Assembly (NCBI RefSeq): GCF_018141105.1 | Contig: NZ_CP054839.1 | Span: forward strand, 4,898,001 to 4,962,000 | Reading direction: 5' to 3' | Source of the DNA: Saccharopolyspora erythraea | Lineage (GTDB): Bacteria > Actinomycetota > Actinomycetes > Mycobacteriales > Pseudonocardiaceae | DNA length: 64,000 bases | Shown here: in pieces, positions 16,092-25,131 of the stretch | Layout: each line of letters starts with the position of its first letter | How positions within the stretch are numbered: position 1 is the first letter of the stretch | Notes under the pieces: model-generated | Databases searched by the model: none | What the model saw: the letters and a program-made list of their open reading frames with translations, nothing else | What the model was told of the DNA's origin: nothing | Translations under genes and position numbers: made by a program

Positions 16092-18335
16092 TCACGCCGT
16101 CCGCAGCCGGTGGTCCAGCGCGGTGTGGCGGCGGCCGGAGCCGACCGCGCGCACCGCCTGGCCCAGCGCCTTCTTCGACCCGACCAGCACCACCAGCTTC
16201 TTCGCCCTGGTCACCGCCGTGTAGAGCAGGTTGCGCTGCAACATCATCCAGGCGCTGGTGGTCAGCGGGATCACCACGCACGGGTACTCGCTGCCCTGCG
16301 AGCGGTGGATCGTGACGGCGTAGGCGTGCACGAGCTCGTCCAGCTCGGCGAAGTCGTAGTCGACGTCCTCTTCCTCGTCGGTGCGCACCGTGAGCGTCTG
16401 GGCCTCTTCGTCCAGCGCGGTCACCACACCTTGCGTGCCGTTGAAGACGCCGTTGGCGCCCTTGTCGTAGTTGTTGCGGATCTGGGTGACCTTGTCGCCG
16501 ACCCGGAACACCCGGCCGCCGAACCTGCGTTCGGGCAGACCCGGCCTGCCGGGTGTGATCGCGTCTTGCAGCAGCTGGTTCAGTGCGCCCGCCCCGGCAG
16601 GCCCGCGGTGCATCGGCGCCAGGACCTGCACGTCGGTGCGGGGGTTGAGACCGAACTTGCGCGGGATGCGCCGCGCTACGACGTCGACGGTCAGCTCGGC
16701 GGTGACGTCGGGCTCGTCGACCTGGAACAGGAAGAAGTCGTCGAGGCCGTGCGTGCGCGGGTGCTCGCCGGCGTTGATCCGGTGCGCGTTGGTGACCACG
16801 CCGGACTCCGCGGCCTGGCGGAACACCTCGTTCAGCCGCACGTGCGGGATCGGCGTCCCCTCGGCGAGCAGGTCGCGCAGCACCTCTCCCGCGCCGACGG
16901 ACGGGAGCTGGTCGACGTCGCCGACCAGCAGCAGGTGCGCTCCGGCGGGGACCGCCTTGGCGAGCTTGTTGGCCAGCAGCAGGTCGAGCATGGACGCCTC
17001 GTCGACCACGACCAGGTCGGCGTCGAGCGGGTTGTCGCGGTCGAACGCGGCGTCCCCGCCCGGCTGGAGCTGCAGGAGCCGGTGCACGGTGGCGGCCTCG
17101 TGGCCGGTCAGCTCGGTCAGGCGCTTGGCGGCCCGGCCGGTCGGCGCCGCCAGCACCACCTTCGCCCGCTTGGCCTTGGCCAGCTCGACGATCGAGCGCA
17201 CGGTGAAGCTCTTGCCGCAGCCCGGACCGCCGGTCAGCACCGCGACCTTCTCGGTCAGCGCCAGGCGCACCGCCCGTTCCTGGCCCTCGGCCAGTTCGGC
17301 GCCGGTGGTGCGGCGCAGCCAGCCGAGCGCCTTGTCCCAGTCGACCGTGGCGAAGGCGGGCATCCGGTCGGCGCTGGTGCGCAGCAGCCGCGTCAGCTGG
17401 GCGGCCAGCGCCACTTCGGCGCGGTGGAAGGGGACCAGGTAGATCGCCGTGGCCGGCACCTCGGCGTCCTCGCCCGGAATCTCCTCCCGGACCACGCCCT
17501 CCTCCTCGACGAGCTCGGCGAGGCATTCGATCACCAGCCCGGTGTCGACGGTCAGGATCTTCACCGCCTCGGCGATCAGCTCGGTCTCGGGCAGGAAGCA
17601 GTTGCCCTCGCCGGTGGACTCCGAGAGCGTGAACTGCAGTCCCGCCTTGACCCGCTGCGGCGAGTCGTGCGGGATGCCGACCGCCTTGGCGATCGTGTCG
17701 GCGGTCTTGAACCCGATCCCCCACACGTCACCGGCCAGGCGGTAAGGCTCCTCCTTCACGACCCGGATCGCGTCGTCGGTGTACTGCTTGTAGATCTTGA
17801 CGGCCAGCGAGGTCGACACGCCGACGCCCTGGAGGAAGACCATCACCTCCTTGATCGCCTTCTGCTCCTCCCACGCCTCGGCGATCAGCCTGGTGCGCTT
17901 GGGGCCGAGCTTGGGAACCTCGATGAGGCGCTGCGGCTCCTGCTCGATCACCTCGAGCGCGGCGGTGCCGAAGTGCTCGACGATCTTCTCGGCGAGCCGG
18001 GGACCGATGCCCTTGATCAGCCCGGACCCCAGGTAACGGCGGATGCCCTGCACGGTGGCCGGCAGCACGGTGGCGTAGTCGTCGACGTGGAACTGGCGGC
18101 CGTACTGCGGGTGCGAACCCCACCGCCCGCGCATCCGCAGCGCTTCGCCGGGCTGGGCGCCCAGCAGCGCGCCGACGACCGTCACGAGGTCGCCGCCGCG
18201 CCCGGTGTCGACCCGGGCGACCGTGTAGCCGGTCTCCTCGTTGGCGAAGGTGATGCGCTCCAGCGTGCCTTCGAGCACCGCGCCGCGGGCGGGCGCGCCT
18301 GGATGCCCGTTCGGCGCGCTCCGCTTCGGGCTCAT
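16092..18335 (-). CDS. recD2: RecD2-type ATP-dependent DNA helicase
   Basis: The 747-residue protein has an N-terminal OB-like region, helix-hairpin-helix motifs (GLIKGIGPRLAEKI and LIEVPKLGPKRT), and superfamily 1 helicase motifs. These include Walker A TGGPGCGKS, APTGRAAKRL, Walker B VVDEASM, GDVDQLPSVG, and the C-terminal HRSQGSEYP and YTAVTRAKK. Length and the HhH region match stand-alone RecD2 rather than the RecD subunit of RecBCD. It unwinds DNA 5'-3'. The ATG at 18335 is chosen; a GTG 27 bases earlier is also possible. Confidence 0.93.
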   Translation of the reverse strand: MSPKRSAPNGHPGAPARGAVLEGTLERITFANEETGYTVARVDTGRGGDLVTVVGALLGAQPGEALRMRGRWGSHPQYGRQFHVDDYATVLPATVQGIRRYLGSGLIKGIGPRLAEKIVEHFGTAALEVIEQEPQRLIEVPKLGPKRTRLIAEAWEEQKAIKEVMVFLQGVGVSTSLAVKIYKQYTDDAIRVVKEEPYRLAGDVWGIGFKTADTIAKAVGIPHDSPQRVKAGLQFTLSESTGEGNCFLPETELIAEAVKILTVDTGLVIECLAELVEEEGVVREEIPGEDAEVPATAIYLVPFHRAEVALAAQLTRLLRTSADRMPAFATVDWDKALGWLRRTTGAELAEGQERAVRLALTEKVAVLTGGPGCGKSFTVRSIVELAKAKRAKVVLAAPTGRAAKRLTELTGHEAATVHRLLQLQPGGDAAFDRDNPLDADLVVVDEASMLDLLLANKLAKAVPAGAHLLLVGDVDQLPSVGAGEVLRDLLAEGTPIPHVRLNEVFRQAAESGVVTNAHRINAGEHPRTHGLDDFFLFQVDEPDVTAELTVDVVARRIPRKFGLNPRTDVQVLAPMHRGPAGAGALNQLLQDAITPGRPGLPERRFGGRVFRVGDKVTQIRNNYDKGANGVFNGTQGVVTALDEEAQTLTVRTDEEEDVDYDFAELDELVHAYAVTIHRSQGSEYPCVVIPLTTSAWMMLQRNLLYTAVTRAKKLVVLVGSKKALGQAVRAVGSGRRHTALDHRLRTA

Positions 18336-18400
18336 CACACCCGGCTCACTGCCCGTGTCCACCGGTAAGACGTATCACGAGCCCCTGCCGAGACCGGAGG

Positions 18401-19234
18401 TCACCGACGCGTGCCGGTGAGTCGGGCGAGCGTCTCCTCCCGCAGCCGGTCGGCGTCCGAAGCGTCGAACGCCTTTCCCCGCAACGGGATCGACTCCCCG
18501 CGGGCGAACGCGCTGACCTGTTCGGCGGGCGGGTCGTCGAGCACCGCGAGGATCGGCACGATCGCCTCCGCGACCGGGGTGGCCTGCGCGCGGGCCCGTT
18601 CGACCGCGGTCGCCATCGCAACGTCGTACTCCCCGGAGAAGCTGGTGGCCACGCCGCCGGGGTTGAACAGAACGTAGCGGACGCGGCTCGCGCCGTGGAC
18701 GTTGGCGAAGGAGACCCCGAGCAGGTCGTTGGCCCTGCTGGCCTGGGCGATCGCAGCCATCCCGTCGTAGTCGGCACGGAGCTGGAGGTCGTCCCAGCGG
18801 ATCTCACCGGTCTCCACCCCAGGGGCGCACACGTTGACCACCACCGGGTTCTCGCCGCGCTCCAGCACCTCGACCAGACCGTGGCCGAGCAGGAAGCGGC
18901 TCAGGTAGTACAGCGCGAAGGTGTTCTCGAAGCCCTCGTCGGTCTCCAGGCGCGTCGAGCGGAAGTGCTGAGCGCACAGCACCAGCGCATCGACGGCGGG
19001 AAACTCCGACCTGATTTCGGCCACGACTCGCTCGTTGTCGCGCACCAGGCTCAGATCGGCCCGGATGAAGCGAGCCCGCGCGGCCGCCCCGCGGTCCGAC
19101 GCGTGAGTGAGGAACGCCTCTCCCTTCGCGGCGTTGCGACCGACGACCACCACGGTGTCACCGCGCCGCAGGCAGAAATCCGCGATCCCCCGCCCGATCC
19201 CGTCCGTACCACCCGAGACCACGATCGTCCGCAT
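18401..19234 (-). CDS. SDR-family oxidoreductase, divergent from a TetR regulator
   Basis: The 277-residue SDR begins MRTIVVSGGTDGIGRG with the dinucleotide-binding glycines. The usual NNAG is LCAQH and the catalytic Tyr-Lys is not in a standard YxxxK: the segment is FALYYLSRFLLG, as in retinol-dehydrogenase-like or diverged members. The ATG at 19234 has GAGGTG upstream. It is divergent from the TetR gene and a 22-bp palindrome lies between the starts, so it is probably the main target of that repressor. Confidence 0.87.
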   Translation of the reverse strand: MRTIVVSGGTDGIGRGIADFCLRRGDTVVVVGRNAAKGEAFLTHASDRGAAARARFIRADLSLVRDNERVVAEIRSEFPAVDALVLCAQHFRSTRLETDEGFENTFALYYLSRFLLGHGLVEVLERGENPVVVNVCAPGVETGEIRWDDLQLRADYDGMAAIAQASRANDLLGVSFANVHGASRVRYVLFNPGGVATSFSGEYDVAMATAVERARAQATPVAEAIVPILAVLDDPPAEQVSAFARGESIPLRGKAFDASDADRLREETLARLTGTRR

Positions 19235-19253
19235 CGAGCACCTCATCTCGCCA

Positions 19254-19275
19254 CAAGTCATCATGTGATGACTTG
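19254..19275. promoter_or_regulatory. TetR-type operator palindrome
   Basis: Arms CAAGTCATCA and TGATGACTTG are perfect inverted repeats separated by TG. The site lies between the divergent SDR (start 19234) and TetR (start 19337) genes, the typical position for an autoregulatory TetR operator. Confidence 0.8.
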
Positions 19276-19305
19276 ATTCGAAGCTACGCACCTGGCGGGT
19301 AAGAT

Positions 19306-19321
19306 GTCAACAACTGATGAC
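19306..19321. promoter_or_regulatory. Second, imperfect operator-like site
   Basis: GTCAACAACTGATGAC matches the core of the palindrome at 19254 in 13 of 16 positions and lies 16 bases before the TetR GTG start. It could be a lower-affinity site for autoregulation. Confidence 0.45.
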
Positions 19322-19336
19322 TACCGAGGAGGCCAG

Positions 19337-19912
19337 GTGACGCTACCCCGCAAACGCGACCGCGCGGCCACGCGGGCGGCACTGCTGGCCGCGGCCCGCG
19401 CCCGCTTCGCGGCCTCCGGCTTCGACGGCACCAGCGTCCGCGACATCGCGGCCGACGCCGGGGTCGACCCGACGCTGATCTTCCGCTACTTCGGCTCGAA
19501 GCAGGAGCTGTTCGACGAGGCCGTGAACGCGACCGGAGAACCCTGGACCGAAGACGGCGACGCGGACGAGCTGCCCGCGCGGCTGCTGCGGTCGGCGGTC
19601 GCCCACGACTGGCCGGAGTCCGCGGGCGAGCACCCGCTCATCGCGCTGCTGCGGTCGGCCAACCGGGAGGAGTCGCGTGACCGGCTGCACGAGCAGGTCT
19701 GCGAGCACTACATCGGCAACCTCACCGGACTCGTCGACGGCCCGGACCGCGAACTCCGCGCCGAACTGCTGAGCGCCCTGCTGCTGGGCATCAGCGTCTC
19801 GCGGTCGATCGTGCGCACCTCGGCGCTCGTCGAGGCCGACACCGAGACCATCGAGCCCTACTTCGAGCAGGTCGCGGACGTGCTGCTGGGCAGGTCGAGC
19901 GGCGACCGATGA
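19337..19912 (+). CDS. TetR-family transcriptional regulator
   Basis: The 191-residue protein has the TetR helix-turn-helix at residues about 10-55 (ALLAAARARFAASGFDGTSVRDIAADAGVDP split by helices, then LIFRYFGSKQELFD) and a helical C-terminal ligand domain. GTG at 19337 is chosen because GAGGAGG precedes it; the frame is open to 19304. It is divergent from the SDR gene and probably represses both through the palindrome between them. The ligand is unknown. Confidence 0.9.
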   Translation: MTLPRKRDRAATRAALLAAARARFAASGFDGTSVRDIAADAGVDPTLIFRYFGSKQELFDEAVNATGEPWTEDGDADELPARLLRSAVAHDWPESAGEHPLIALLRSANREESRDRLHEQVCEHYIGNLTGLVDGPDRELRAELLSALLLGISVSRSIVRTSALVEADTETIEPYFEQVADVLLGRSSGDR

Positions 19913-19953
19913 CGCACCGGAAGCGCTTCGACGTGCCGTTACGCTGAGTGCTG

Positions 19954-20892
19954 ATGCGACGCAAGCTCCGGTCTCCGCTGCCCCAACGCGACGGTCTCGA
20001 CGCCGTCCGGCTGCGGCTGCCCGCCGAGGGGCCGTGGGAGACAGTGCGAGACCACCTCGTCGACCGCCTGCCGGTCGGCGCCGAGCGCGTGGACCGGATG
20101 TTCCGGGAACAGGCCGTTGTCGACCTGAACGGTCCGGTGGCCGCGGACGCGCCGTTCGTGCCCGGCTCGTTCGTCTGGTTCCACCGCGACCTGCCCGACG
20201 AGGTGCCGGTGCCGTTCGAGATCGGCATCGTCCACCGCGACGACGACCTGCTCGTGGTCGACAAACCGCATTTCCTGGCAACGACTCCGCGCGGCAGGCA
20301 CGTCGCCCAGACCGCGCTGGTGCGACTGCGCCGCGAACTCGGCCTCCCGGACCTCAGTCCCGCGCACCGCCTGGACCGCACGACGGCGGGGCTGGTGATG
20401 TTCGTGATCCGCCCAGAACTGCGCAAGAGCTACCAGGAAATGTTCCAGAACCGCCTGGTGCACAAGGAGTACGAGGCGATCGCTCCGTTCGACCCCGGCC
20501 TGGAGCTGCCCCGGACCGTGCGGAGCCGGATCGTCAAGGAACGCGGCGTGCTGGCGGCCCAGGAGGTACCCGGACCGCCGAACGCCGAGACGCTTGTCGA
20601 GCTGCTGGAACACCGTGACGGGCTCGGCCGGTACCGGCTGCTGCCGAAGACCGGCCGGACCCACCAGCTCCGCGTGCACCTCAACAGCATCGGAATTCCC
20701 ATTCTCGGCGACGACACCTACCCGGTGGTCAACGACCCCGCGCCAGACGACTTCAGCCGACCGCTGCAACTGCTGGCGAAGGTGCTGGAGTTCACCGACC
20801 CGGTCAGCGGCCTGCACCGCAGGTTCGAGAGCGGGCTCGCACTCGGCGCGTGGAAGTCGTACGAGGACTGGAATTCCGGACACGGTAACTGA
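19954..20892 (+). CDS. RluA-family RNA pseudouridine synthase
   Basis: A 312-residue enzyme with the catalytic HRLDRTTAG (Asp141), DDDLLVVDKPHFL before it, and the C-terminal block KTGRTHQLRVHL with GDDTYP. It isomerises uridines in rRNA or tRNA; the site cannot be told. The N-terminal 80 residues may be a diverged RNA-binding part. The ATG at 19954 is used; a GTG 6 bases earlier is in frame and neither has a strong ribosome site. Confidence 0.92.
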   Translation: MRRKLRSPLPQRDGLDAVRLRLPAEGPWETVRDHLVDRLPVGAERVDRMFREQAVVDLNGPVAADAPFVPGSFVWFHRDLPDEVPVPFEIGIVHRDDDLLVVDKPHFLATTPRGRHVAQTALVRLRRELGLPDLSPAHRLDRTTAGLVMFVIRPELRKSYQEMFQNRLVHKEYEAIAPFDPGLELPRTVRSRIVKERGVLAAQEVPGPPNAETLVELLEHRDGLGRYRLLPKTGRTHQLRVHLNSIGIPILGDDTYPVVNDPAPDDFSRPLQLLAKVLEFTDPVSGLHRRFESGLALGAWKSYEDWNSGHGN

Positions 20893-20910
20893 ACCACTGC
20901 GGTGGTTTCG
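20892..20910. terminator. Short hairpin between convergent genes
   Basis: AACCAC and GTGGTT pair around TGCG at 20892-20907, followed by TTCG on the plus strand. It lies exactly between the end of the pseudouridine synthase gene and the minus-strand small gene, so it may end both transcripts. The stem is short. Confidence 0.4.
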
Positions 20911-20920
20911 TTACCAGGAC

Positions 20921-21139
20921 TCAGTCTTCGGCAACCCAGTCCCCGTGGCCGAACTGCAGCCAGTCGCTGATCCCGCCCAGCTTCGAGCCGACCAGGTCGG
21001 CCTGCTGCGGCGTGATCGCGATCTCGCGGCCTTCGGAGTCGACGATGCGGACTTCCGGGTACCGCAACGTGATCGTCACCGGCCCCTTGTCCGCGTAGGC
21101 CGGAACGCGCCACGTCCGTTCGGACGGAACTTCTGTCAT
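20921..21139 (-). CDS. Small hypothetical protein
   Basis: A 72-residue frame with a mixed strand-rich composition: WRVPAYADKGPVTITLRYPEVRIVDSEGREIAIT, read in parts, suggests a beta sandwich, then a C-terminal helix with many Gln, Asp and Trp. The frame is open to 21271, but the longer N-terminus looks less protein-like. It is divergent from the XRE regulator gene. Function unknown. Confidence 0.6.
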   Translation of the reverse strand: MTEVPSERTWRVPAYADKGPVTITLRYPEVRIVDSEGREIAITPQQADLVGSKLGGISDWLQFGHGDWVAED

Positions 21140-21354
21140 ATACCGGGATTCCCATTCCTCGCGCTGGCGCTCGATGTCGGATTTCAAAGCAGACGTCCCG
21201 ATCTTTCGGACTGCACCCTGGTAAGCGGGCCTGACACCGCGAACCTCGCACGATGCAATACCTGCACGCACTCATCCGATCTGGTCATTGTGGACCGATG
21301 TGCGAGCGCGGGACCATGGAACATCCCACTGCGCGAAATCCAGGAGATGCCGCC

Positions 21355-22206
21355 GTGCCAGGAAACCGCCACACGTCCGTCCGTTCCCGGCAGATCGCCA
21401 ACGAGCTCCGACGCTACCGCGAAACAGCCGGGCTCAGCTGCAGCGACGCCGGAGCGAAGCTCGGTGTGTCGGGCAGCAAGATCAGCCGGATCGAGACCGG
21501 CGCGTCGGGCTTCCAGATCGAGGACGTGGCGGCTCTACTGGGCCTCTACCACGTCCCAGCGGCGGAACGCCGGGCGATCGTGGAGCTGGCGAAGAAGTCG
21601 GACGAGAAGGGCTGGTGGGAGCGGCAGACCGGACTCCCCCAGAACTGGAAGAATCTCATCGAGTTCGAAGCGAAGGCCAAGCGACTCCAGAACTTCGAGA
21701 ACATGTTCATCCCAGGCTTGTTGCAAACAGCCGAGTACCTTCGGGCCATCGTCGAGGGAATCGACAACACCCTCAGCGAAGTCGAGCTGGACACGCTAGT
21801 AGCTGCACGCATGGCCCGGCAGATCGTTCTCAGCAGGTTCTACGCACCTCAGTTCCTCGCAGTGATCGACGAGACGGTTCTCCGTCGGCCCGTTGGCGAG
21901 AAGGGGGTGATGAAGCGCCAGTTGCGACACCTGCTGACGGCCACCGACGCTCCCCATATCACGCTGCGGATCGTGCCCATATCCGCAGGTGCGCACGCGG
22001 GTCTGCACGGCCCCTTCCTCTTGATGGACTTCGAAGACGAACCGGACATCGTCTACGTCGGCAACCACTACACCGAGCTGTTCCTGGAGGAAGATCAGGA
22101 CTTGGCGTCCTACCGGCTAGCCTTGCGGAATATCCTGAACGCAGCCCTTGCACCGGGTGCATCGGCCGAACTGATCGAAACCATCGCCACCGAGCACGAC
22201 TCGTGA
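21355..22206 (+). CDS. XRE-family regulator with DUF5753-type C-terminal domain
   Basis: A 283-residue protein of standard length for this actinomycete family. The helix-turn-helix is at residues about 10-60 (ELRRYRETAGLSCSDAGAKLG, then SGSKISRIETG), and the large C-terminal part has the usual FIPGLLQTAEY, R-x-x-RQ and LRIVP blocks. The GTG at 21355 has AGGAG upstream. It is followed 10 bases later by a DUF397 gene, the usual pairing in which the small protein modulates the regulator during development or antibiotic production. Confidence 0.9.
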   Translation: MPGNRHTSVRSRQIANELRRYRETAGLSCSDAGAKLGVSGSKISRIETGASGFQIEDVAALLGLYHVPAAERRAIVELAKKSDEKGWWERQTGLPQNWKNLIEFEAKAKRLQNFENMFIPGLLQTAEYLRAIVEGIDNTLSEVELDTLVAARMARQIVLSRFYAPQFLAVIDETVLRRPVGEKGVMKRQLRHLLTATDAPHITLRIVPISAGAHAGLHGPFLLMDFEDEPDIVYVGNHYTELFLEEDQDLASYRLALRNILNAALAPGASAELIETIATEHDS

Positions 22207-22216
22207 GAGGAACGCG

Positions 22217-22402
22217 ATGCCCACGCAAGACCTGAGCAACGCCCGGTGGCGCAAGAGCACCCGCAGCGGCCTCAACGCCAACTGCGTCGAGGTGGCTTTC
22301 GCCGGGGCGGCGGTGGGCGTTCGGGACTCCAAGCGGCCCGAGGGCGGGGTGCTGGCCTTCTCCCCCGCCCGCTGGGCGGACTTTGTCCGCAGCCTGCGCT
22401 GA
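22217..22402 (+). CDS. DUF397 small protein
   Basis: The 61-residue protein has the family pattern: ARWRKSTRSGLNANCVEVA, then VGVRDSKRPEGGVLAFSPARWADFV. GAGAGGAACGCG before the ATG is a good ribosome site. It is the partner of the upstream XRE gene and probably forms part of the same regulatory switch. Confidence 0.93.
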   Translation: MPTQDLSNARWRKSTRSGLNANCVEVAFAGAAVGVRDSKRPEGGVLAFSPARWADFVRSLR

Positions 22403-22409
22403 GCCGCCG

Positions 22410-23930
22410 TCAACCGGCGCAGGAGAACGTCACCGAGTGCCAGCCGGTCGCGCCGTCGGGGATGACCGGTCGGCGCTGTTCGGTCTGGGTGTGACCGGCA
22501 CGGTCGGTGGCTCGGCACTCCACGGTGTGCTCCCCCGGTTTGAGGTGGAAGGTGGTGCGCCACATCCGCCAGGTGTCGCGGCTGACGTCGGTGGCCAGCT
22601 CCGCGGTCCGCCACGGACCGCCGTCGACGCGCACCTCCACGCGGTCGATCCCGGTGTGCTGGGCCCACGCGATCCCGGCCATGGTCACCGGTCCGGCGGG
22701 CAGCGAGTCGCGATTCCTGGGGCGGTCGATGCGGGACTGGGTCTTGATCGGGCCCTGCTTCGCCCATCCCCGCTTCTCCCAGTAGTGCTGCCGGTCGAAG
22801 GTCGTGACCTCGGCGTCGACCAGCCACTTCGTCGCCGAGACGTAGCCGTAGAGGCCCGGCACGACCATCCGTACCGGAAAGCCGTGTTCGGCGGGCAGCG
22901 GCTCGCCGTTCATGCCCACCGCGAGTAGAGCGTCGCGGTCGGGTTCGAGCAGGACGTCCAGTGGTGTGCCGGTGTCGAACCCGTCGGCGCTGGTGGTGAA
23001 GAGCTGCTGGGCGCCGGGGCGGACGCCCGCCTCCAGGAGCAGGTCACGGACTCGGACGCCGTGGAACTCGGCGGTCGAGATGTAGGGGCCGCCGACCTCG
23101 TTGGACACGCAGGCCAAGGTGATCGGCCGGGTGACGAGCGGCCGGCGAAGCAGGTCGTCGAAGCTCAGCACCAGTTCCCGGTCCACCATGCCGTGCAGGC
23201 GCAGCTGCCAGTCCTCGACGCGAAGCTGCGGGACGGTCAGGGCGGTGTCGATGCGGTAGAAGTTCGGGTTGGGCGTGAGGAACGACGGCGTGCCCGACAC
23301 CGCGAAGTCGGCACCGGGCGGTGGCGCGGCGACGCCGGGGATCCGCGCGCCGACCAGTCGCCGCGAGGTGTCGGTGCCGCCGCCTTGGCCGAGCAGGGTG
23401 CCCGCCGCACCCGCGACACCGGCACCGGCCACCACCGCCGCCGAGGTGGTGAGGAACCGGCGCCGGTCCTGCGATGGCTCGCCGTCGACCGCCTGCCCGC
23501 CGCGAGCGATCAACAGGCCGAACACGACGACCCCGACGATCAGCGACACGACCGGCGCGGCCAGCGCCGGGGCCGTGAAGTCCGGGCGGGCCGCCACCGC
23601 GACCATCCCGAGAACTCCGAACGCACCGATCAGCACCGACCCCGGCCACCGGCTCCGCCGGGAGATCAGACCGGCCACCACGGCCAGCACCGCGATCACG
23701 ACGCTCATGCCGGTCAGCAGCACCACCTTGTCGGCGGTGCCGAACGCGCGGACGGCGAACTCCTTCACCGGTGTCGGGGCCAGGTCGATCGCGCTGTTGC
23801 CGACCGCCACCATCGGCGAGGAGGTGGGCAGGCCGTCCAGTCCGGCCACGAGATGTCCCGCCGCCAGGGCGGATCCCGCGCCGGCCACGCCGGCGAAAGC
23901 GGCGCGAGACCGGGGAACAGGTGCAGTCAT
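22410..23930 (-). CDS. Membrane molybdopterin-dependent oxidoreductase of the sulfite oxidase fold
   Basis: The 506-residue protein has an N-terminal membrane domain with helices near residues 68-90, 97-114 and 122-142. An internal twin-arginine-like SQDRRRFLTT (153-162) with a hydrophobic stretch follows. The C-terminal half is a molybdopterin domain with the molybdenum ligand Cys274 in TLACVSNEVGG and a dimerisation immunoglobulin-like domain (HTVECRATDRAG). It would act outside the membrane, oxidising or reducing a small substrate. It is divergent from an epimerase and stands at the edge of the glycosyltransferase cluster; direct CGTAAG repeats lie between them. Confidence 0.9.
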   Translation of the reverse strand: MTAPVPRSRAAFAGVAGAGSALAAGHLVAGLDGLPTSSPMVAVGNSAIDLAPTPVKEFAVRAFGTADKVVLLTGMSVVIAVLAVVAGLISRRSRWPGSVLIGAFGVLGMVAVAARPDFTAPALAAPVVSLIVGVVVFGLLIARGGQAVDGEPSQDRRRFLTTSAAVVAGAGVAGAAGTLLGQGGGTDTSRRLVGARIPGVAAPPPGADFAVSGTPSFLTPNPNFYRIDTALTVPQLRVEDWQLRLHGMVDRELVLSFDDLLRRPLVTRPITLACVSNEVGGPYISTAEFHGVRVRDLLLEAGVRPGAQQLFTTSADGFDTGTPLDVLLEPDRDALLAVGMNGEPLPAEHGFPVRMVVPGLYGYVSATKWLVDAEVTTFDRQHYWEKRGWAKQGPIKTQSRIDRPRNRDSLPAGPVTMAGIAWAQHTGIDRVEVRVDGGPWRTAELATDVSRDTWRMWRTTFHLKPGEHTVECRATDRAGHTQTEQRRPVIPDGATGWHSVTFSCAG

Positions 23931-23981
23931 GACTCCATTCGAATGCCGTGGGCCGCCGTGCGTCCACTCCGCGGCGGTGCC

Positions 23982-23998
23982 CGTAAGGGACGCGTAAG
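23982..23998 (+). promoter_or_regulatory. Direct repeat, possible OmpR-type response-regulator site
   Basis: CGTAAG occurs at 23982-23987 and again at 23993-23998, exactly 11 bases apart, in the gap between the divergent oxidoreductase and epimerase genes. Spacing of one helical turn is usual for OmpR/PhoB-family binding. The neighbouring cluster encodes such a regulator. Confidence 0.4.
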
Positions 23999-24069
23999 AG
24001 CCATGACCATTCGGTGACGTGAGCGCCCACCCCCTGCCGGAGCGGCCGCCTGGCTCCTACGGTCGGGCC

Positions 24070-25131
24070 GTGCGAATTCTCGTCACCGGCGCCGCCGGAT
24101 TCATCGGCTCACACGTCGCCGACGCGCTGGCCGGACGCGGCCACGACGTCGTGCTGCTCGACGCGTTGCTGCCGCAGGCCCATTCCACCGCTCCCGACAT
24201 GGGCCACCGCCTGGTGCACGGCGACGTGCGCGACGCCGGCCTGGTGCGCGACCTGCTCTCCGGTGTGGACGTGGTGTGCCACCAGGCGGCGATGGTGGGT
24301 CACGGGGTGGACCCGTCGGACATGCCCGACTACGCCTCGCACAACGACTACGCGACCGCCGTTTTGCTCTCGGCGATGCACGCCACCGGCGTCGGGCGGC
24401 TCGTGCTGGCCTCGTCCATGGTCGTCTACGGCGAGGGGCGCTACCGGTGCCCGGAGCACGGCGTGGTGCGGCCCTCGGCGCGCAGGCAGGACGATCTCGA
24501 TGCCGGACGCTACGACCCCCGCTGTCCGTCCTGCGGCTCGCTCCTGGACCCGGACCTGGTGCCCGAGGACGCTCCGCTCGATCCGCGGAGCACCTACGCC
24601 GCGACCAAGCTCGCGCAGGAGCACCTCGCCGCCGCGTGGGCGCGGCAGACGGGCGGCGGCGTGTGGGCGCTGCGCTACCACAACGTCTACGGGCCGAGAA
24701 TGCCCAGCGGGACGCCTTACGCGGGTGTGGCGTCGCTGTTCCGCTCGGCTCTGCAACGCGGAGAGGCACCGCTGGTGCTGGAGGACGGTCGCCAGCGGCG
24801 CGACTTCGTCCACGTCCACGACGTGGCCACGGCCAACGCGCTGGCCGTCGAGGCGGCGCCCCCGGCGGGCGCGCTGGAGGCGGTCAACGTCTGCTCCGGG
24901 CAGCCGCACACGATCGGCGACATGGCCGAGGAGCTGTCCCGCGCCTGCGGCGGCCCGCGGCCCCGCGTCGTCGGCGGGGCGAGGCCCAACGACGTGCGCC
25001 ACGTGGTGGCCGATCCGGCCAAGGCGCGCCGGGTGCTGGGCTTCCGGGCCGAGACCGGCTTCCGCGAGGGGATGACGGCTTTCGCCGACGCCCCGCTAAG
25101 GGCTCCCGTGAGCGGCTTGGGCCAGCGGTAG
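24070..25131 (+). CDS. NAD-dependent epimerase/dehydratase (extended SDR) with a cysteine-rich insertion
   Basis: The 353-residue product starts [15 protein letters not shown] with the GxxGxxG NAD site, and has Ser115-Ser116 and Tyr176/Lys180 (YAATK) as catalytic residues. Between residues 125 and 160 it carries Cys127, Cys152 and Cys155 (CPEH and CPSC), which could bind zinc; most sugar epimerases lack this. [13 protein letters not shown] supports a nucleotide-sugar substrate. GTG at 24070 is used; 51 more upstream bases are open. Its last 36 bases overlap the sensor kinase gene tail to tail. Confidence 0.9.
   Translation: MRILVTGAAGFIGSHVADALAGRGHDVVLLDALLPQAHSTAPDMGHRLVHGDVRDAGLVRDLLSGVDVVCHQAAMVGHGVDPSDMPDYASHNDYATAVLLSAMHATGVGRLVLASSMVVYGEGRYRCPEHGVVRPSARRQDDLDAGRYDPRCPSCGSLLDPDLVPEDAPLDPRSTYAATKLAQEHLAAAWARQTGGGVWALRYHNVYGPRMPSGTPYAGVASLFRSALQRGEAPLVLEDGRQRRDFVHVHDVATANALAVEAAPPAGALEAVNVCSGQPHTIGDMAEELSRACGGPRPRVVGGARPNDVRHVVADPAKARRVLGFRAETGFREGMTAFADAPLRAPVSGLGQR

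Noticed and set aside
15450-18368. 972-codon plus-strand frame
   Set aside because: Antisense to recD2, whose helicase motifs are unmistakable.
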